A DNA stretch of 64,000 bases from Marisa cornuarietis. Its lineage: Eukaryota; Mollusca; Gastropoda; Architaenioglossa; Ampullariidae. The stretch spans positions 3,287,501 through 3,351,500 of the forward strand of contig SMMW01000087.1 of NCBI GenBank assembly GCA_004794655.1, given 5' to 3'. The notes beneath the pieces were generated by a model. It was not told the origin of the DNA, did not search any database, and saw only the letters and a program-made list of their open reading frames with translations. Below are positions 1-11,765 of the stretch, one piece after another (the stretch's first letter is position 1; each line of letters begins with the position of its first letter). The position numbers and the translations under genes are program-made.

Positions 1-164
1 TGTACATGACAACAGGGGTGACAGACAAGAGATCCAGTGTTTGTAGTAACAATATCAGAATAACAACCATTTACAACAACCCTTTGCTGTCTGCAAGTCA
101 AAAAGTCCAATTTCCACAAAATCAATTAATGTGCAAGACTGAAATCAGAAATTAATCTCAACTC

Positions 165-220
165 TATGAGTGTGAATATGCGCTATACAAATCTTCATTT
201 ATTATTATTTATTAGAAAGC
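165..220 (+). mobile_element. LINE 3' tail fragment (family A)
   Basis: This is a short remnant of the 3' end of a non-LTR retrotransposon. The phrase gagtgtgaatatgc, then gctatacaaatc, then an ATT-rich tail recurs almost identically at the 3' ends of the LINE copies ending near 5755 and 50580. Only the terminal 50 bases or so are recognisable. Confidence 0.55.
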
Positions 221-385
221 AGGGTTGTGCTGTGTTGAATGCAGAACTTATATAAAAGCAGTCTTGGGTGTGCTTTGGCTTTTCCAGATACATTGTACTC
301 AGAATGAACGATTGGGCATCTTCAGTACCCCTCCCTACCTTGTAAACAAATTGCAGTGGGTCCAGTTTGCTCTCTACAGATTTTA

Positions 386-646
386 TTATAAGATTTTTGA
401 TAATTTTCTCGTCTTCATTACAAGGGAGGTTAGTGCTATTGGCCGAAAATCATTAGGTTGATAGGGAAGTGGACCAATGTTAGAAAGTTTGCAGAGGGAT
501 GGAATATGGCCTGAATCAAGAGAGAACTGAAAGAGATGTTGAAACACTGCACCCAACTGAGAGGCACAGCCATGCGAGACACGCCCACACATCCCATCTG
601 GCCCCTGCGCCTTATCAACCTTAACCAGTTTCAACAATTCCGTCAC
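386..646 (-). pseudogene. LINE reverse transcriptase fragment
   Basis: The minus strand encodes about 85 residues typical of the fingers region of a Jockey/CR1-type non-LTR reverse transcriptase. Visible motifs are KAQGPDGM (the K-GPDG block), then a stretch like 'QLGAVFQHLFQFSLDSG', then NDFRPIALTS and VMKTRKL (the RPIALTS-V-K core). The catalytic YADD box is absent and the frame is closed at both ends, so this is a dead fragment. It belongs to a different part of the element, and possibly a different family, from the 3'-end copies elsewhere in the window. Confidence 0.8.
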
Positions 647-1187
647 ACAGACTTGACTTCGTTATCAGAAACAAGCCACTAAGTTCCCGGACCTTGCCAG
701 ACAAATCATGCTTCTCAAACCGTGCATAAAAATTATTCAAAACATTAGGGAAGTCCTGATACAGTACACAGTGCTACGCACCAATAAAGAACGTTACATA
801 CAGTAGCCGAGCGAACACCACCTGGAGGTGACTACCTCCCGACTCCGGTGCCCTGGGGTGCGGGCGGATACACAGACGTTCTCATCTCCTTTGACAACGA
901 CATCCCCATCTGCCGGCCTTGGGGTTGAACTTCCTCTCGCATGTAGCCTAGGTTCTGGTCGCTTGGAGTTTCATGGCGACAGCTGCACGTCCTGACGGTC
1001 CGTTGTCACTAACTGGCCCTTTTGCATCAAGCTTCTCTAACCCAAGCGGTCCGATTTTTTTCCTGAGTAAGGACTGGTTCAAGTCTCAGTCTCAAGAAAA
1101 GTCCCTTGGCGTTAAGAAAAGTCGTATCGGCTGTTTATCAAGTGCCGAGAAGTGTCCTGCGATCTTCCAGTAACTTCGAACGAGCAC
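647..1187. other. Stretch without a recognised gene
   Basis: About 540 bases between the LINE fragment and the microsatellite. Short open frames exist, but none shows a motif or splice-site support. Confidence 0.5.
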
Positions 1188-1243
1188 GCACGCACGCACG
1201 TACACACACACACACACTCTCTCTCTCACACACACACACAAAA
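1188..1243. repeat. ACGC/CA/CT microsatellite
   Basis: Compound simple repeat: four ACGC units, then CA, CT and again CA runs. Confidence 0.9.
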
Positions 1244-1294
1244 CAAGGGATGCCACTGGATGAGCACACGCACCCAGTATCCTCCTCCCTTCCT

Positions 1295-1512
1295 AATTAC
1301 TACTGTTTTTTAAATGTAACTCTGGGGGTAGCACACTCTTCCCTCCCCTCGTACTTATTACTACTGTGTTTGACATGTAGCTCTGGGGATAGCACACCCA
1401 CCCTCCACTGGAGCTTATTACTACTGTGTTTGAAACATCATACCCCTGGGGATAGCCCACCCGCCCTCCACTCGAACTGTTTGATACATTACTCAGGGGA
1501 TAACACACACGT
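1295..1512. repeat. Minisatellite of about 60 bp, four diverged copies
   Basis: Four diverged tandem units each carry a ttactactgt block, a 'ctggggatagc' block and a 'ccaccctccact' block. The array lies just upstream of the Rab gene. Open frames on both strands across it are by-products of the repetition. Confidence 0.7.
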
Positions 1513-1705
1513 AAACATGTTATTTCCTCAGGTTTGGCGTCATCTTTATATTTTGACATAACAACTCACGTGTACTCACCTTACATACTTTACCTGTCGA
1601 GGGGGGGGAAGTGCCCTTGCTACGGAGGATGTGTTAAGCGATGCTTAAGTGAAATACTGCAATGTAAACGATGCAAACGGTTTCGTTGTTGCAGAGCGAT
1701 CGTTA

Positions 1706-2332
1706 ATGGCGGAATATCCCAAAGTTCCACAGTACGATGCTATCTACAAAGTGACGGTCATCGGCGATTCGCAGGTGGGCAAGACTACCATCATCCGCAA
1801 GTTCGTGGACCAGGGAGCCCCGGATCACTACCCGCCCACCATTGGCGTGGACTTCGGCCTCAAGGACATCGTAGTGGACAATGAACGATGCCGGGTACAG
1901 ATCTGGGACACCGCCGGTCAGGAGCGGTTCCGGGCGGTCACCAGCTGCTACTTCCGGGGTGCCCACGGCGTGGTGCTGGTGTATGACGTCACACAGGTCA
2001 AGACGTTCGACAACATCCAGTTTCACCTGGCGCAGGCGCACCAATTCACGGCGGACAACCAGCCCATGATCATGGTCGGCAACAAGAGCGACCTGGGCGA
2101 GCAGCGCGCCGTGCCCTACTCACTCGCGGCCAGCTACGCTCACGACATGGGCATGCCACTCATCGAGACCAGCGCCAAGACACTGACCAACGTCGACAAC
2201 GTCTTCTACCACCTCATCGACGAGATCCGCAAGCGGCACAAAGACGACAAGCCAGGCGAGGCCAATGGGGACCGGAGGTCCAGCATCTTCTCGCGCTCCG
2301 GAGGCAGGCGTGGCTGGTGCTGCTCCTCCTGA
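1706..2332 (+). CDS. Rab-family small GTPase, single coding exon
   Basis: Encodes a 208-aa small GTPase of the Rab family, a membrane-anchored switch for vesicle traffic. All five nucleotide-binding motifs are present: P-loop GDSQVGKTT, switch-I threonine in PPTIGVDF, WDTAGQERF in switch II, NKSD for guanine recognition, and ETSAK. The protein ends in -GWCCSS, a CCxx geranylgeranylation signal. The Rab-type sequence IWDTAGQERFR argues against Ras or Rho. I cannot assign a subfamily: it differs from Rab1, Rab3, Rab8 and Rab26 in switch I and helix 3. The chosen start (MAEYPKV) is the first ATG in frame. The frame is open for 19 more codons upstream but has no earlier ATG. A pyrimidine tract ending in gttgttgcag lies about 10 bases before the start, so a 5'-UTR intron is likely. 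The coding region is GC-rich compared with its AT-rich flanks and has no introns. A retrocopy is possible, though no adjacent poly-A tract proves it. A candidate poly-A signal AATAAA lies at 3057. Confidence 0.93.
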   Translation: MAEYPKVPQYDAIYKVTVIGDSQVGKTTIIRKFVDQGAPDHYPPTIGVDFGLKDIVVDNERCRVQIWDTAGQERFRAVTSCYFRGAHGVVLVYDVTQVKTFDNIQFHLAQAHQFTADNQPMIMVGNKSDLGEQRAVPYSLAASYAHDMGMPLIETSAKTLTNVDNVFYHLIDEIRKRHKDDKPGEANGDRRSSIFSRSGGRRGWCCSS

Positions 2333-4690
2333 CCTGTCGCCTGCCTGTCGCCCTGGCAACCATAGTAAGAGACACATGGTACGCTTCCGTATTCGAAAAA
2401 AAGGCTTTTTGACCTTTCTTGTTCCTTGTTTTTTTTTTGTTTTTTTGTTTTTTTTGTCGAACAAGAGCGTGACCGGCAGGTGACGAACTGCGAAAGATTT
2501 GATTTCTGGTGCGTGCCTGTTCATAAACATCTCGTGCAAAGGACAATGTCTGCGTTAATTAAGGTCATTCTGAGAAGACAGCAAACACTCAACACCCTGA
2601 ACTGACATTTTATAAAGTCCAAAAACGAAAGTGCAGGCTTTTAGCGAGGGTGTGGTTACAAGGGATAAGTTAAGGTTTGTCTCTTAACATGCCGAATAGC
2701 ATTTTCCTTGTTTGCGTACAGAAAACTTTTTTTTATCTCACGTTCTTTGTTGACTAACTAGTCCTCGCTTCTGTGCTCGGTACCACGCTGATGACATGAA
2801 GAAGATGCTGTACCTGTGTTTGTTTATCACCTCGTGGACTGTGAGGATTTAAGTAGCTATTCCCGCTGCCTGTTACCACAGATTGGTCTTTGCCAGAAAC
2901 AGGCCATATGTAGCTTGTATCAAGAACTATTCGTGACAACCAGTTGAATAACATTTTTCTGGAATGTTCCAGACTTTTGATGCAGAATTAACAAGCACAA
3001 CCCCTTTTCACTGCATTCATTGCTGAAAAGACATTATCGCTAACAGCTTGGGGACAAATAAATAACACTTGCTCTGCACAGTTAGTGGGTGCAATTCCTA
3101 ATGACAATGAATGGGTGCAGCTCGGAGACTGGAAAAACTCTGGTGAATATCAATCTCATTGTTCAAGAGAGACACGCCTACAAACCACAAAGAACGGAAA
3201 CTGTTCAGCAACATAGAGGTCAGGATTGCCAAATCATCCACCCATGGCACAGCTGTGATCTCACATTCATCTGGTATCTGTGGACAAACGTGACGTCATG
3301 AGTGTAACTGCTTTCTATTCCTGGTGATGTTTGTAGGTGTGCAACTCGAAAGGATGTTAACCCAGATGTTGAGAGATAGCATCACTCCCTGAGCGTTAGG
3401 TCGTCGGCTGAAATACAAATGCACTAAGTTCGACACTTAGCAATGAACAGCCCATTATTCTCGTTTTATTTTGTTGTGTGATCTGACCTTCGCATATCAG
3501 CAGCATCATCTATTCATTCTATTGGTTATATTAAACTAAACTGGTGACCCAGCCTAGCACATTGGTGACAAGAAGGCAGAATGATGAACTGGACATAGCC
3601 ACGCCTTACTCGCCAGCTACGACAAAATATTTTTTTTTATTTATCACTCTGTACGTGGATGAGCACGTGCAATTCCCCTTCCCCGCCTTCTCTCCTCCTT
3701 ACCCTTTTAAAGCTTATTCTGTAAAGCCGCAGCTACGTTTAGTAACGACAACTCCGTTACCGGACATAGTTTGCTCTTAGCTGGTTGTCTCCCCTTAGAT
3801 AATAAGGAAGAAAAAAAAAAACCTTTTTCCCCCTCGCACTTACTTACCTCTCCAGTGCAGTTAGTTTCATTGGGAACATAGAATATATCAGTGAGAGTTC
3901 TCTGTTATGAAATATATCAGTAGTGGCGCACTTAGCCTGCCATATGTCCAGCCCGTCTGCCATATTTCCAGCCCGTGCCATCTCAGAAGGCATTCTAGCA
4001 TGGCGACAGACTGTTGCGGTCGCTGTTTCGTGACTTTGTAGGGCAGACGCAAGCATGCGCATGCACACAGACACGTGCAGAGTGTGACAGTGTGTTTAGT
4101 CTTAACCACCTGCCACCATGTCAGTGTCATGTCAGGCAGGACGTAGGTTGCCAGTTAGCACGTTCCATCAGTAATGTGTCATTACGCAAGAGCACGAGAT
4201 GCAAAAACCTTTCCGGAGTCCTGTTGCTCCCTTCGGGCGGGTCATGTGACCTCCTCGTGATGCGTGACACATCTGTGGTGTCCTCACGTGTCCTGCAAAC
4301 AACGTGTTGTGTACAAACCACGAGGCAAGTTTTAGTGAGCTACATCCCATCTACAGGGGTCACAACTAAAGGCTGCAAGTCATCTGCACACAACGACAAT
4401 TTTCTTGCCGTGCAATGCTCATCTTGCTGATGCTGTTGCTTTTCGACGAGCTTTTTGGTGAGCTTTGTTGTTCGCTGTTCATCTTGCCAGCCTGCCAGGC
4501 GCAAAGCGTTCACAGCTGTGAGTGTGTGTGGCCGCGGGCTGTGTCGCTGGCTATTTGTGAAAAGCTAGTGTAAGCTAGCTGAATAGATTTTTCGGGGAAT
4601 CCCCCACCTCAATACACTCCTTATAGCCAGCATAATATTAGACACGCTGAACCACTTACAATCATTATTGTGTATTAGCGGCGTCACGGA
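2333..4690. other. Non-coding stretch after the Rab gene
   Basis: Probably begins with the Rab 3' UTR: a T-rich tract at 2425-2457 and AATAAA at 3057-3062. A CRE-like palindrome TGACGTCA sits at 3291. A short direct repeat (gccatat-tccagcccgt) occurs twice near 3940-3976. I see no exon with both motif and splice support. Confidence 0.5.
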
Positions 4691-4699
4691 CAGGATGAT

Positions 4700-5755
4700 A
4701 AGAATACAAGCTAAAACTAAACGATGATAAAACGGAGGCCTCCTATGTTATAGAAGAAATCAACCTTCGCTTGTCAGTTTGCCCAATCACACCAAGGTGG
4801 GCGAAACCAACATCACCTTTATTTATATCATCCGTCAGGAATCTGGGATTTATTGTTGATGCAGACATGACCCTCGATATACAAGTTACGGCTGTCTGTC
4901 AGTCCGCCTATTATGATAGACAGGTTACAGCTGTCTGTCTATTGTGAGCTACTTAAGATCACTGCCATCCGTCATTTTCTCTCTACACGCGCTACCAACT
5001 CTCTTGTCTGTGCGTTTGTTCTTTCTCCGCTTGATTACTGCAGCTCCTTGCTTGCCGGCTGCCCCGTATACCTTCTTCACAAACTCCAGAAAGTACAGAA
5101 CTCAACCACACGTCTGGTTTTTAGAGCAATGAAAAGGGACCATGTCACTCTTCTCCTTCGTTCTCTACACTGGCTACCCGTCCGTTCTCGCATCCAGTAC
5201 AAAATCTCAGTGCTGTATTTTAATGTCTTTGCAGGCTCCTGTCCTATTTCTCTGAACTTCTCTTCCCTTACATCCCAGCTAGACAACTCCACTCTTCGTC
5301 TGATGACCGTATTCTAACTGTTCCTGTCACCAGAACAAAAACATATGGTCACAGGATTTTTAGTTACTGTACAGCAAAACAATGGAACTCTCTTCCTTTC
5401 CATATCCGCCACCTTCCTACAACTGAATCCTTTAAATGTGCACTGAAAACGCACCTCTTCCTGGAGCATTACTCCTAACACAGTCTACACAATGTTGATG
5501 TCCTTTTTCATCCTTCCCCCTTTTCCGCTTTTTGCTCCTTTCCTACTCGTTTTCTTCTACAGAATCACGATATTCTCAGTTCTTGTTACTTGGTTCCTCT
5601 TAGCGTTTTCTATATTTGTCTTCTACGCGTCGTCAGTATTGTTTATTCTTCCGCCCCTCGTATGTTGCCCGCGTCTCATTCTTGTTTTAAGCGCTAAGAG
5701 CATGCTCCTTGCGAGTATGTGCTATACAAATCCTTCATTTATGATTATTATTACT
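4700..5755 (+). mobile_element. LINE 3' end with reverse-transcriptase C-terminal part (family A)
   Basis: A 5'-truncated non-LTR retrotransposon. Reading across frameshifts gives the usual C-terminal sequence after the RT active site: SVRNLGFIVDADMTLD, then FVLSPLDYCSSLLAGCP, LHKLQKVQN, then LLRSLHWLPVRSRIQYK. A pyrimidine-rich 3' UTR follows, and a terminal gctatacaaatc plus ATT tail. The reading frame is broken, including by a local duplication of a gttac-gctgtctgtc segment at 4885 and 4924. The copy is inactive. Confidence 0.85.
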
Positions 5756-5759
5756 ACGG

Positions 5760-6083
5760 ACAGCACTCTGCATTCTCATATTTCCATTTCAAGGAACATT
5801 TCTCACAGCAAAATGCGTTTCTTGTTACATGAGACTTCTCTCGTGAGTTTCCTTTGTAAGGAGATACTTAGACTGTGTTGCATTTGTTGTATTTGTAAGA
5901 AACTCATGAAGAGCGCCACGTGAAACTGGTCGATGTTCTCCCACATCGGAATCATGCTCACACTCTCTGACATGCTGTCTCTCCTTCCCCAGCCTCTCTC
6001 TTTCTCTCTCTCACTCACTCGCCGCTCCAGGTTCACACACGATCGACCGCTCACTAGTAGGAAGCAGTCAAAGCCACGAGCGC
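5760..6083. other. Pyrimidine-rich stretch, no gene seen
   Basis: CT-rich sequence between the LINE tail and the 34-bp tandem array. No supported coding or RNA feature. Confidence 0.5.
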
Positions 6084-6267
6084 CACTTGTCACAGTCGTC
6101 AACGTACACACACGGGGCACTTGTCACAGTCGTCAACGTACATACACGGGGCACTTATCACAGTCGTCAACGTACACACACGGGGCACTTGTCACAGTCG
6201 TCAACGTACACACACGGGGCACTTGTCACAGTCGTCAACGTACACACACGGGGCACTTGTCACAGTC
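6084..6267. repeat. 34-bp minisatellite, about 5.4 copies
   Basis: Near-identical tandem units of cacttgtcacagtcgtcaa followed by cgtacacacacgggg. Copies differ by single bases (cgtacata, cacttatc). High identity implies recent expansion. Because 34 is not a multiple of three, all frames are read in turn, which yields spurious repetitive open frames. Confidence 0.9.
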
Positions 6268-6270
6268 AGC

Positions 6271-7126
6271 ATATGTTATCGTCAACGTGCATACACAGAA
6301 CACTTTCTCAACAGATGTCAAAAAAGAGGCTTCAAAGACTAATGGAACGTGACAATCAGATTTCAAACATAAAAACATATAGGTAAGACATGTAGGTAAG
6401 TTTCGAGTAAAAAAAAAAAATTCTTTACAAAATGACTGGGAAACATTTCTGCTAAAAGTTGAATTGTGCAAGTAGGAAATCATGACAAGAAAACACTCCA
6501 TTAGTAAGGTCACTTTGGTAAATTGTGTTAATATATCAAAAATTAAAATCGCCAAACTGTTGCGTGTGTGGAAAGCTAAACTTAAGACACCAAGATACGC
6601 CATGTTTTGTCATTCAGTAGCCATATTTGCAGCGGTAGTCGCTGCAACAAAGAAGAGATTGGACTCTCATTGCACAGTAATTTGAACTCAAACATGTAAT
6701 TGTACATCTTCAAAACCTGACCAATAGGTCTGAGACAGTATACTGAAAAGGAATTATAAAAAATAAAACACATATCTTCAGAGAAAACATGTGAGAAAAA
6801 ACGTAAAAAAAAAAGGTGCGAATATATTGTCAACATCGCTAAATGTACCCCACAATCGGGATTTTCGGATTCCAGTAATGGATCTCATAACACCAATTCT
6901 TTAAATGTATTATGCAAATCGATTGTTTTTGGTTGGTTGCCTTGTAAAAAAAAACCTCCATGTTGCTCCACTACAGTTCCTTTGGGTTTTTTTTCATTTC
7001 GAATTTCTTCCCAAAAAAGATTAGATACAAAGGGAGAAAAGCAAATATTTAATAAGCGGAAGTGACGGTAACCGGTATACAAATCTTGGCGCTGACATGC
7101 GCACGGTGTTGGTCGCACGCGATTGG
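6271..7126. other. AT-rich stretch without a recognised gene
   Basis: Low-complexity AT-rich sequence with A- and T-homopolymers. No motif-bearing or splice-supported exon seen. Confidence 0.5.
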
Positions 7127-7131
7127 TTGGA

Positions 7132-7931
7132 CCACGGACCTTCATCTACTGGATAAGTGTCTCAGGTTTATATCCGGTGTAAGTCTCGGCTTTCTTTATC
7201 AGCGAGCCCGTGTTTCCGGTTCCGGTTTGCTGTTGCGAAGAGACACGGACCTTCATTTAATTTTAATAAAGGTCAGTGGTTTGCAGACATAAATGGATTC
7301 AAAAAAATGGACAGGTGCAAATTGTTGCATTGTTTTATGTCATACCAATAAAGCGAGATGTCATTATCCTCAACAAAAAGTAAACATATATCCTCGTCGC
7401 CATCATAGCTTACAATACCAACCGACCTTTAGCAACGGGGGACTTCCCTATTGTCGTCTGCTAGTGAACTCAGTGCTACCACGGACCTTCATCTGTGGCA
7501 TTTATTAAATTAATTCTTAAAGTATAGGCTTTTTGTAACAGAATAATCTATATAATTGTTTCCAAAAATAAAAAACAATGCTTTTTAAAAAAAAATAGTG
7601 GTAGAGCAAGTCAATAGCATCTGTTGTGACGATGTTTTTATATGATAAAATCAACGATAAACCCACATGCGTTTTCTATAAACAACCAAACTACATTTTA
7701 CAGAAAATACTACTGTTGATTTTGCAATCAGTCTTCTTTAACAAGGTTCTTATGACAGAAAAGCTCAATTACTTCTAAAATTTCTTCGACGTTAGGAAAA
7801 CCCGCCATTTTGAAATCGGAAACGGAAGTGAAAACCTAACGTTTGTAGGGTTTGTTACAATTGGTCACTCCTATGATAGCGCAAAGAGGCAACGAATGAG
7901 AGACACTCATCCAGTAGATGAAGGTCCGTGG
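7132..7931. mobile_element. 800-bp inverted-repeat DNA transposon (non-autonomous)
   Basis: Both ends begin with the same inverted sequence, CCACGGACCTTCATCTACTG, continuing through GGAT-AGTGTCTC; about 32 bases match with one difference. The element is flanked by a perfect 5-bp direct repeat TTGGA at 7127-7131 and 7932-7936, the mark of a target-site duplication. Two more copies of the terminal motif (CACGGACCTTCAT) lie inside at 7244 and 7479, possibly as subterminal transposase-binding repeats. No transposase frame is present, so it would move only in trans. I cannot assign the superfamily. Confidence 0.75.
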
Positions 7932-7936
7932 TTGGA

Positions 7937-9365
7937 CGGCCGGCGCTGTGTTGGTATGAACAGCAGCCATGTCAACGCGAGCTGCAGGGTGATGGCAGAC
8001 GACAGGGGCCATGCCGGCAACAATACCACGAGTAATGTGCAGCAAAATGGAAGCAGGCATGACAAGCGATAATACTGCCTGGTGCGTACAACACCACCCA
8101 CCCCTCTAACAACGGGGTGGGCAGGGAAGCGGAGTAGTAATCCCTCCCGCCTTCTCCTCAAACAAGAAAGAGAGCAGCCATGTCACATATTGGAAACTTT
8201 TTTTTTTCTTTTCTTTTCTTTCGTCAATAACCAAAGCAGGTCATGTTATCCAAGGAAGTTCGTGGATTAGAAGCGTTATACATTCGTGGAAAGCACATAA
8301 ACAGAAGGGAAATTAGCTTTTACACGCGCATGCGTAGCTATCAAGGTCACAGCTTGGTGCATACCAGTCACGATCTGCCAGCACGCATCGACAATTACGG
8401 TTAAGTGCCATTGTTATGATGCTTGTCTTAACCTGCCTCCCTCCCTCTTAAACAAACCCACCCCTCGCTGCCTGCCAATAGTTCTGGCATCATGCGGGTC
8501 AGCTGACGTATCACACGACACCTTCAGCTGATATACAAGCTGTTATTTCCTTTCCCATAATACACACGTACTCTAGAACTGCGACTAGCCAGGCACCAGA
8601 CTGTTCTTCCTCCTCCCAATTCATCATGGTTATGTTACACCGTGTGTTAGACGGTTATTTTCTGTCTGACCCGCTTACTCGACAAGTTTCTTCAACAGTT
8701 TAAAAATGGAAGGCCAGACTAGTCCTGTGCAGGTGGGACGCGGTAATGCTACATGGACTCCGCTAGTCCTGGCACAGGTTGGGCGGTCACAAAGGGTTTG
8801 ATCGGTATGTTTATTTTAGCTGTACAGCAGACGGCACGTGCAAGATAACGACTGGAGACATGTACGGCTCGTGCTATTTCTGGAATGGCAGGTTCATTGA
8901 TATCCACTACAGACTACAGAAATGCATGGCATGATAATAATGCCCCTTTGATAATGTCATAACAAAATTGCGTATGCCTGAGAATAATGTGGTGGAAAAT
9001 CTGCAACTGAATAATAATAATACTGTTGGACTGAAAAACAGAAACAAAGGATTAAACGGAGTGACTAAAAGAAAAAAAAATCGGCAAACATACCCAAACA
9101 GTATGACTACAAATATACAATGTCATTGCAAATATGCAACAGTGGCATGACTGGAGAGATGAAATGTATTATTGCAAAATAAGCCACTCTCAGCATTCCA
9201 CAAATTTCAAATTCTCTGCTTAAAAACTGTCCCAGGCTTGGACATGCGCTCTACTCTGGAGGCAGGTGGTTCGAGTTTTGGTGACTTCTGTCTACCCAAC
9301 AGTGTGGGCGCCTGGTTCATCAGGGCAGGTACAAGATAGTTCGATTTTACCTTTCACACACCATG

Positions 9366-9396
<31 letters not shown>

Positions 9397-11672
9397 CGAC
9401 TCGCAAGGGTAGGGTGTGACTGGAGTTGCATGTGTAACCATGGCAACAAGAAAACAACTGCATTGGTCGGTTGAAGAATAACGTCACCAAAAATACTTCC
9501 CACAGTAAAGCTGTCAAAACAGTAGAGTCAACCTGAGCGGAAAAAACAATCATTGTAAACAAAGCATCTAAAGGCGCGTGCAGCGATTGCTGACAAAATG
9601 TCATTTCAAGGGGGACAACAAAATGCCATTGTAACATAAACGGGGAGAACAAAATGTCATTTTAACATGACAGGCGACGACAAAATTATTGCTTTTAACC
9701 AAACTTTTGAACACAATGAACCGGGCGGAAACTGATAACAAAAGAGAATGATAAAGCGACGACTGTCAACAACGCGTTGCAAAGATTGGGTAGGTGGAGA
9801 GATGGGGTGGAAGAATACCCTGAACACATGATGGCATAACTCGTACAGCGCCGTCAGAGTTTAAAACCCTGTTGTTTGGAAGTCACGGACTAAACTACCC
9901 GGACATTCAACTCCTTAAATTGGACGTTATCTTTCCCCAAGTCCAGATGCCAAAAAAAAAAAAAGAGGGGGGTGGGCATAGGACCGGCTACACAAGTATC
10001 CACTCCAAACATTACCTGCCGACAAGACCTTAGGACGCCCTCGTACCCGTACAAAAGCCGCTTTCTTGGCCAAGATTTATGATGGCGAGAATTAAGCCCC
10101 GAGGTCTCCAGAAACCACGAGGCCGACCACTCCTCTTTCAAAAGGTCGGCCGGGTGCTAGACGCTAGCTGCATGGCTAGCACGGAACACTCGGGTACACT
10201 GCTGACAGATAGCTGACTGCTTCACATTAGTCGCTTCACACAGTTTCAGTGCGAATCTTCTTCCCCAACATTTTCTACATCGTGCTTAAAAATATAAAAA
10301 AGCAGCAAAAAACTGGACCAGTGCACAGCGAGCTTTATGGAACTGTGTGACGAGCAGAGGCGCCAAAGTCGCGGAGTAACATGAACCACTCGAAAAGGGC
10401 AAGAAGTCCATAAGTGGAATTGACTGACAAAGAAAAGCAAAGGTGAAGGAAACTTTCATGCTGATGTCAGCAAAAGTGGTCGTCCAGTGGCGTGCACCTT
10501 TCGCGGATATGATGGCGATGTCAGATGAGAGAAATACGTGGATGTCTGCTGAAAGACGCGAGCTGAGTCGACCAAAACACACCCACACACACACACACAC
10601 TGAAATAAACTATTTGAAACAAACTGACTTCTCTGACTTGGATGGGATTCAGGATCTGCTCCTTACCGGTGGAAAGTCGAAAGCTAAAAATGAAGGGTAT
10701 TGATTTCATCTGAATAAAAGTTCAACGATTGACCAGAAGATATGTCAGCCGTTGGGGAAAGGGGCAAAACAAACACTAGTTAACGGACACCATATTCAGT
10801 TTTTTCCCCTCGGAAGCCTTGTGCTACGCCGATGACATTTGTGCTGTTCTGGAATGATCTATGCAAAGAGGGTCAACCCTCTGAGGTTGGGGTGTTTCTT
10901 CCGAGAAACAGAAGTCTGACTAGAAAAACTGCACACGGCAGTAAACAGTGTTCACGTAGCGGGGGTGGTGGGGAAGACGGTTAACTCTTTATCAGATGTC
11001 CTGAACGCCCACTGCAAAGTCCTGTGTGACTGTCCTCACAAATCATGACAACCACTGCCTGTACGAACTGCTGTACGACAGCACAAAACAACTAACGTCC
11101 AAATTCAGTAAAAGTGCACGTGAAAACCGGGAAGTCCCTCACCAGGATATATCTAAACCAATAAGCGCAAAATTTGACCAGTCATAAAGTTCGGCAAGTG
11201 TTACTTTCAATCTCCCTCTCGACAAATGTGGAATGAACCCTGGTGGATTACTTGATAGAAAGGCAAGGTCAATGATGTGGCCGACAGGGATCCACGCCAC
11301 CAGCTGCTGGAGACAGTGGGAAGGAATTATGCTGGGTCCTGGTATGGCACCCTCACCCTGCGGTGGACACGGTGGGCAGCAGACGTACAAAGTAGTGCGC
11401 ACAGCGCACGTCCAGCTCCGCTCCCTCCGCTCAACACCACCACCACACATTCATACACAACCTGTCTGATCCGCTTTCTTGTGGCCCGTGTGAGTCCCCT
11501 CCGCTCCTGGTTACGCTGAGTCAGCGCGCCACACTCCGGACAACTCAAAACGTTTTTCAGTAAAAGAGAGCTCCTTTCACTGAGCCGCCCTGTTTCTGAA
11601 GACAGCATAGTCCAGTCTTTGATGACATATTCTTTTCATGCACGGACATGGCTCAGTAACCTCGCATTCTCA
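7937..11672. other. Long stretch without a recognised gene
   Basis: Contains T- and CT-rich runs near 8200, a CT/CA microsatellite at 9366-9397, loose repeats of a 'gacaaaatgtcatt' motif at about 9590-9690, and a CA run at 10578-10600. A possible degenerate tRNA-like box B (ggttcgagttt) near 9270 hints at an old SINE but cannot be confirmed. Open frames here lack motifs and splice signals. Confidence 0.4.
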
Positions 11673-11765
11673 AGCACGTGTTGGATAGACTCAAGCGTGA
11701 AACACGTGCTGGATAGAGTCAGGCGTCGAGCACGTGTTGGATAGTCAGGCGTCAAACACGTGCTG
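11673..11765. repeat. 28-bp tandem repeat carrying CACGTG in each unit
   Basis: Four units built on 'cacgtgttggatagactcaa'. CACGTG starts at 11675, 11703, 11731 and 11757, so spacing is 28, 28 and 26 bp. The array is in the 3' UTR of the Ly6-like gene, and its last unit overlaps the final codons and stop of that gene. Confidence 0.8.

Noticed and set aside
1106..1561. 151-codon frame
   Set aside because: Crosses a microsatellite and a minisatellite; low-complexity translation and no ATG-context or domain evidence.
1984..1991. CRE palindrome TGACGTCA inside the Rab gene
   Set aside because: Lies in coding sequence and is explained by the conserved YDVT codons.
4014..4430. 138-codon frame
   Set aside because: No ATG at the start, no motif, and unremarkable composition.
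5933..6386. Repetitive Thr/His/Ser-rich frames
   Set aside because: By-products of the 34-bp tandem array and flanking CT-rich sequence.
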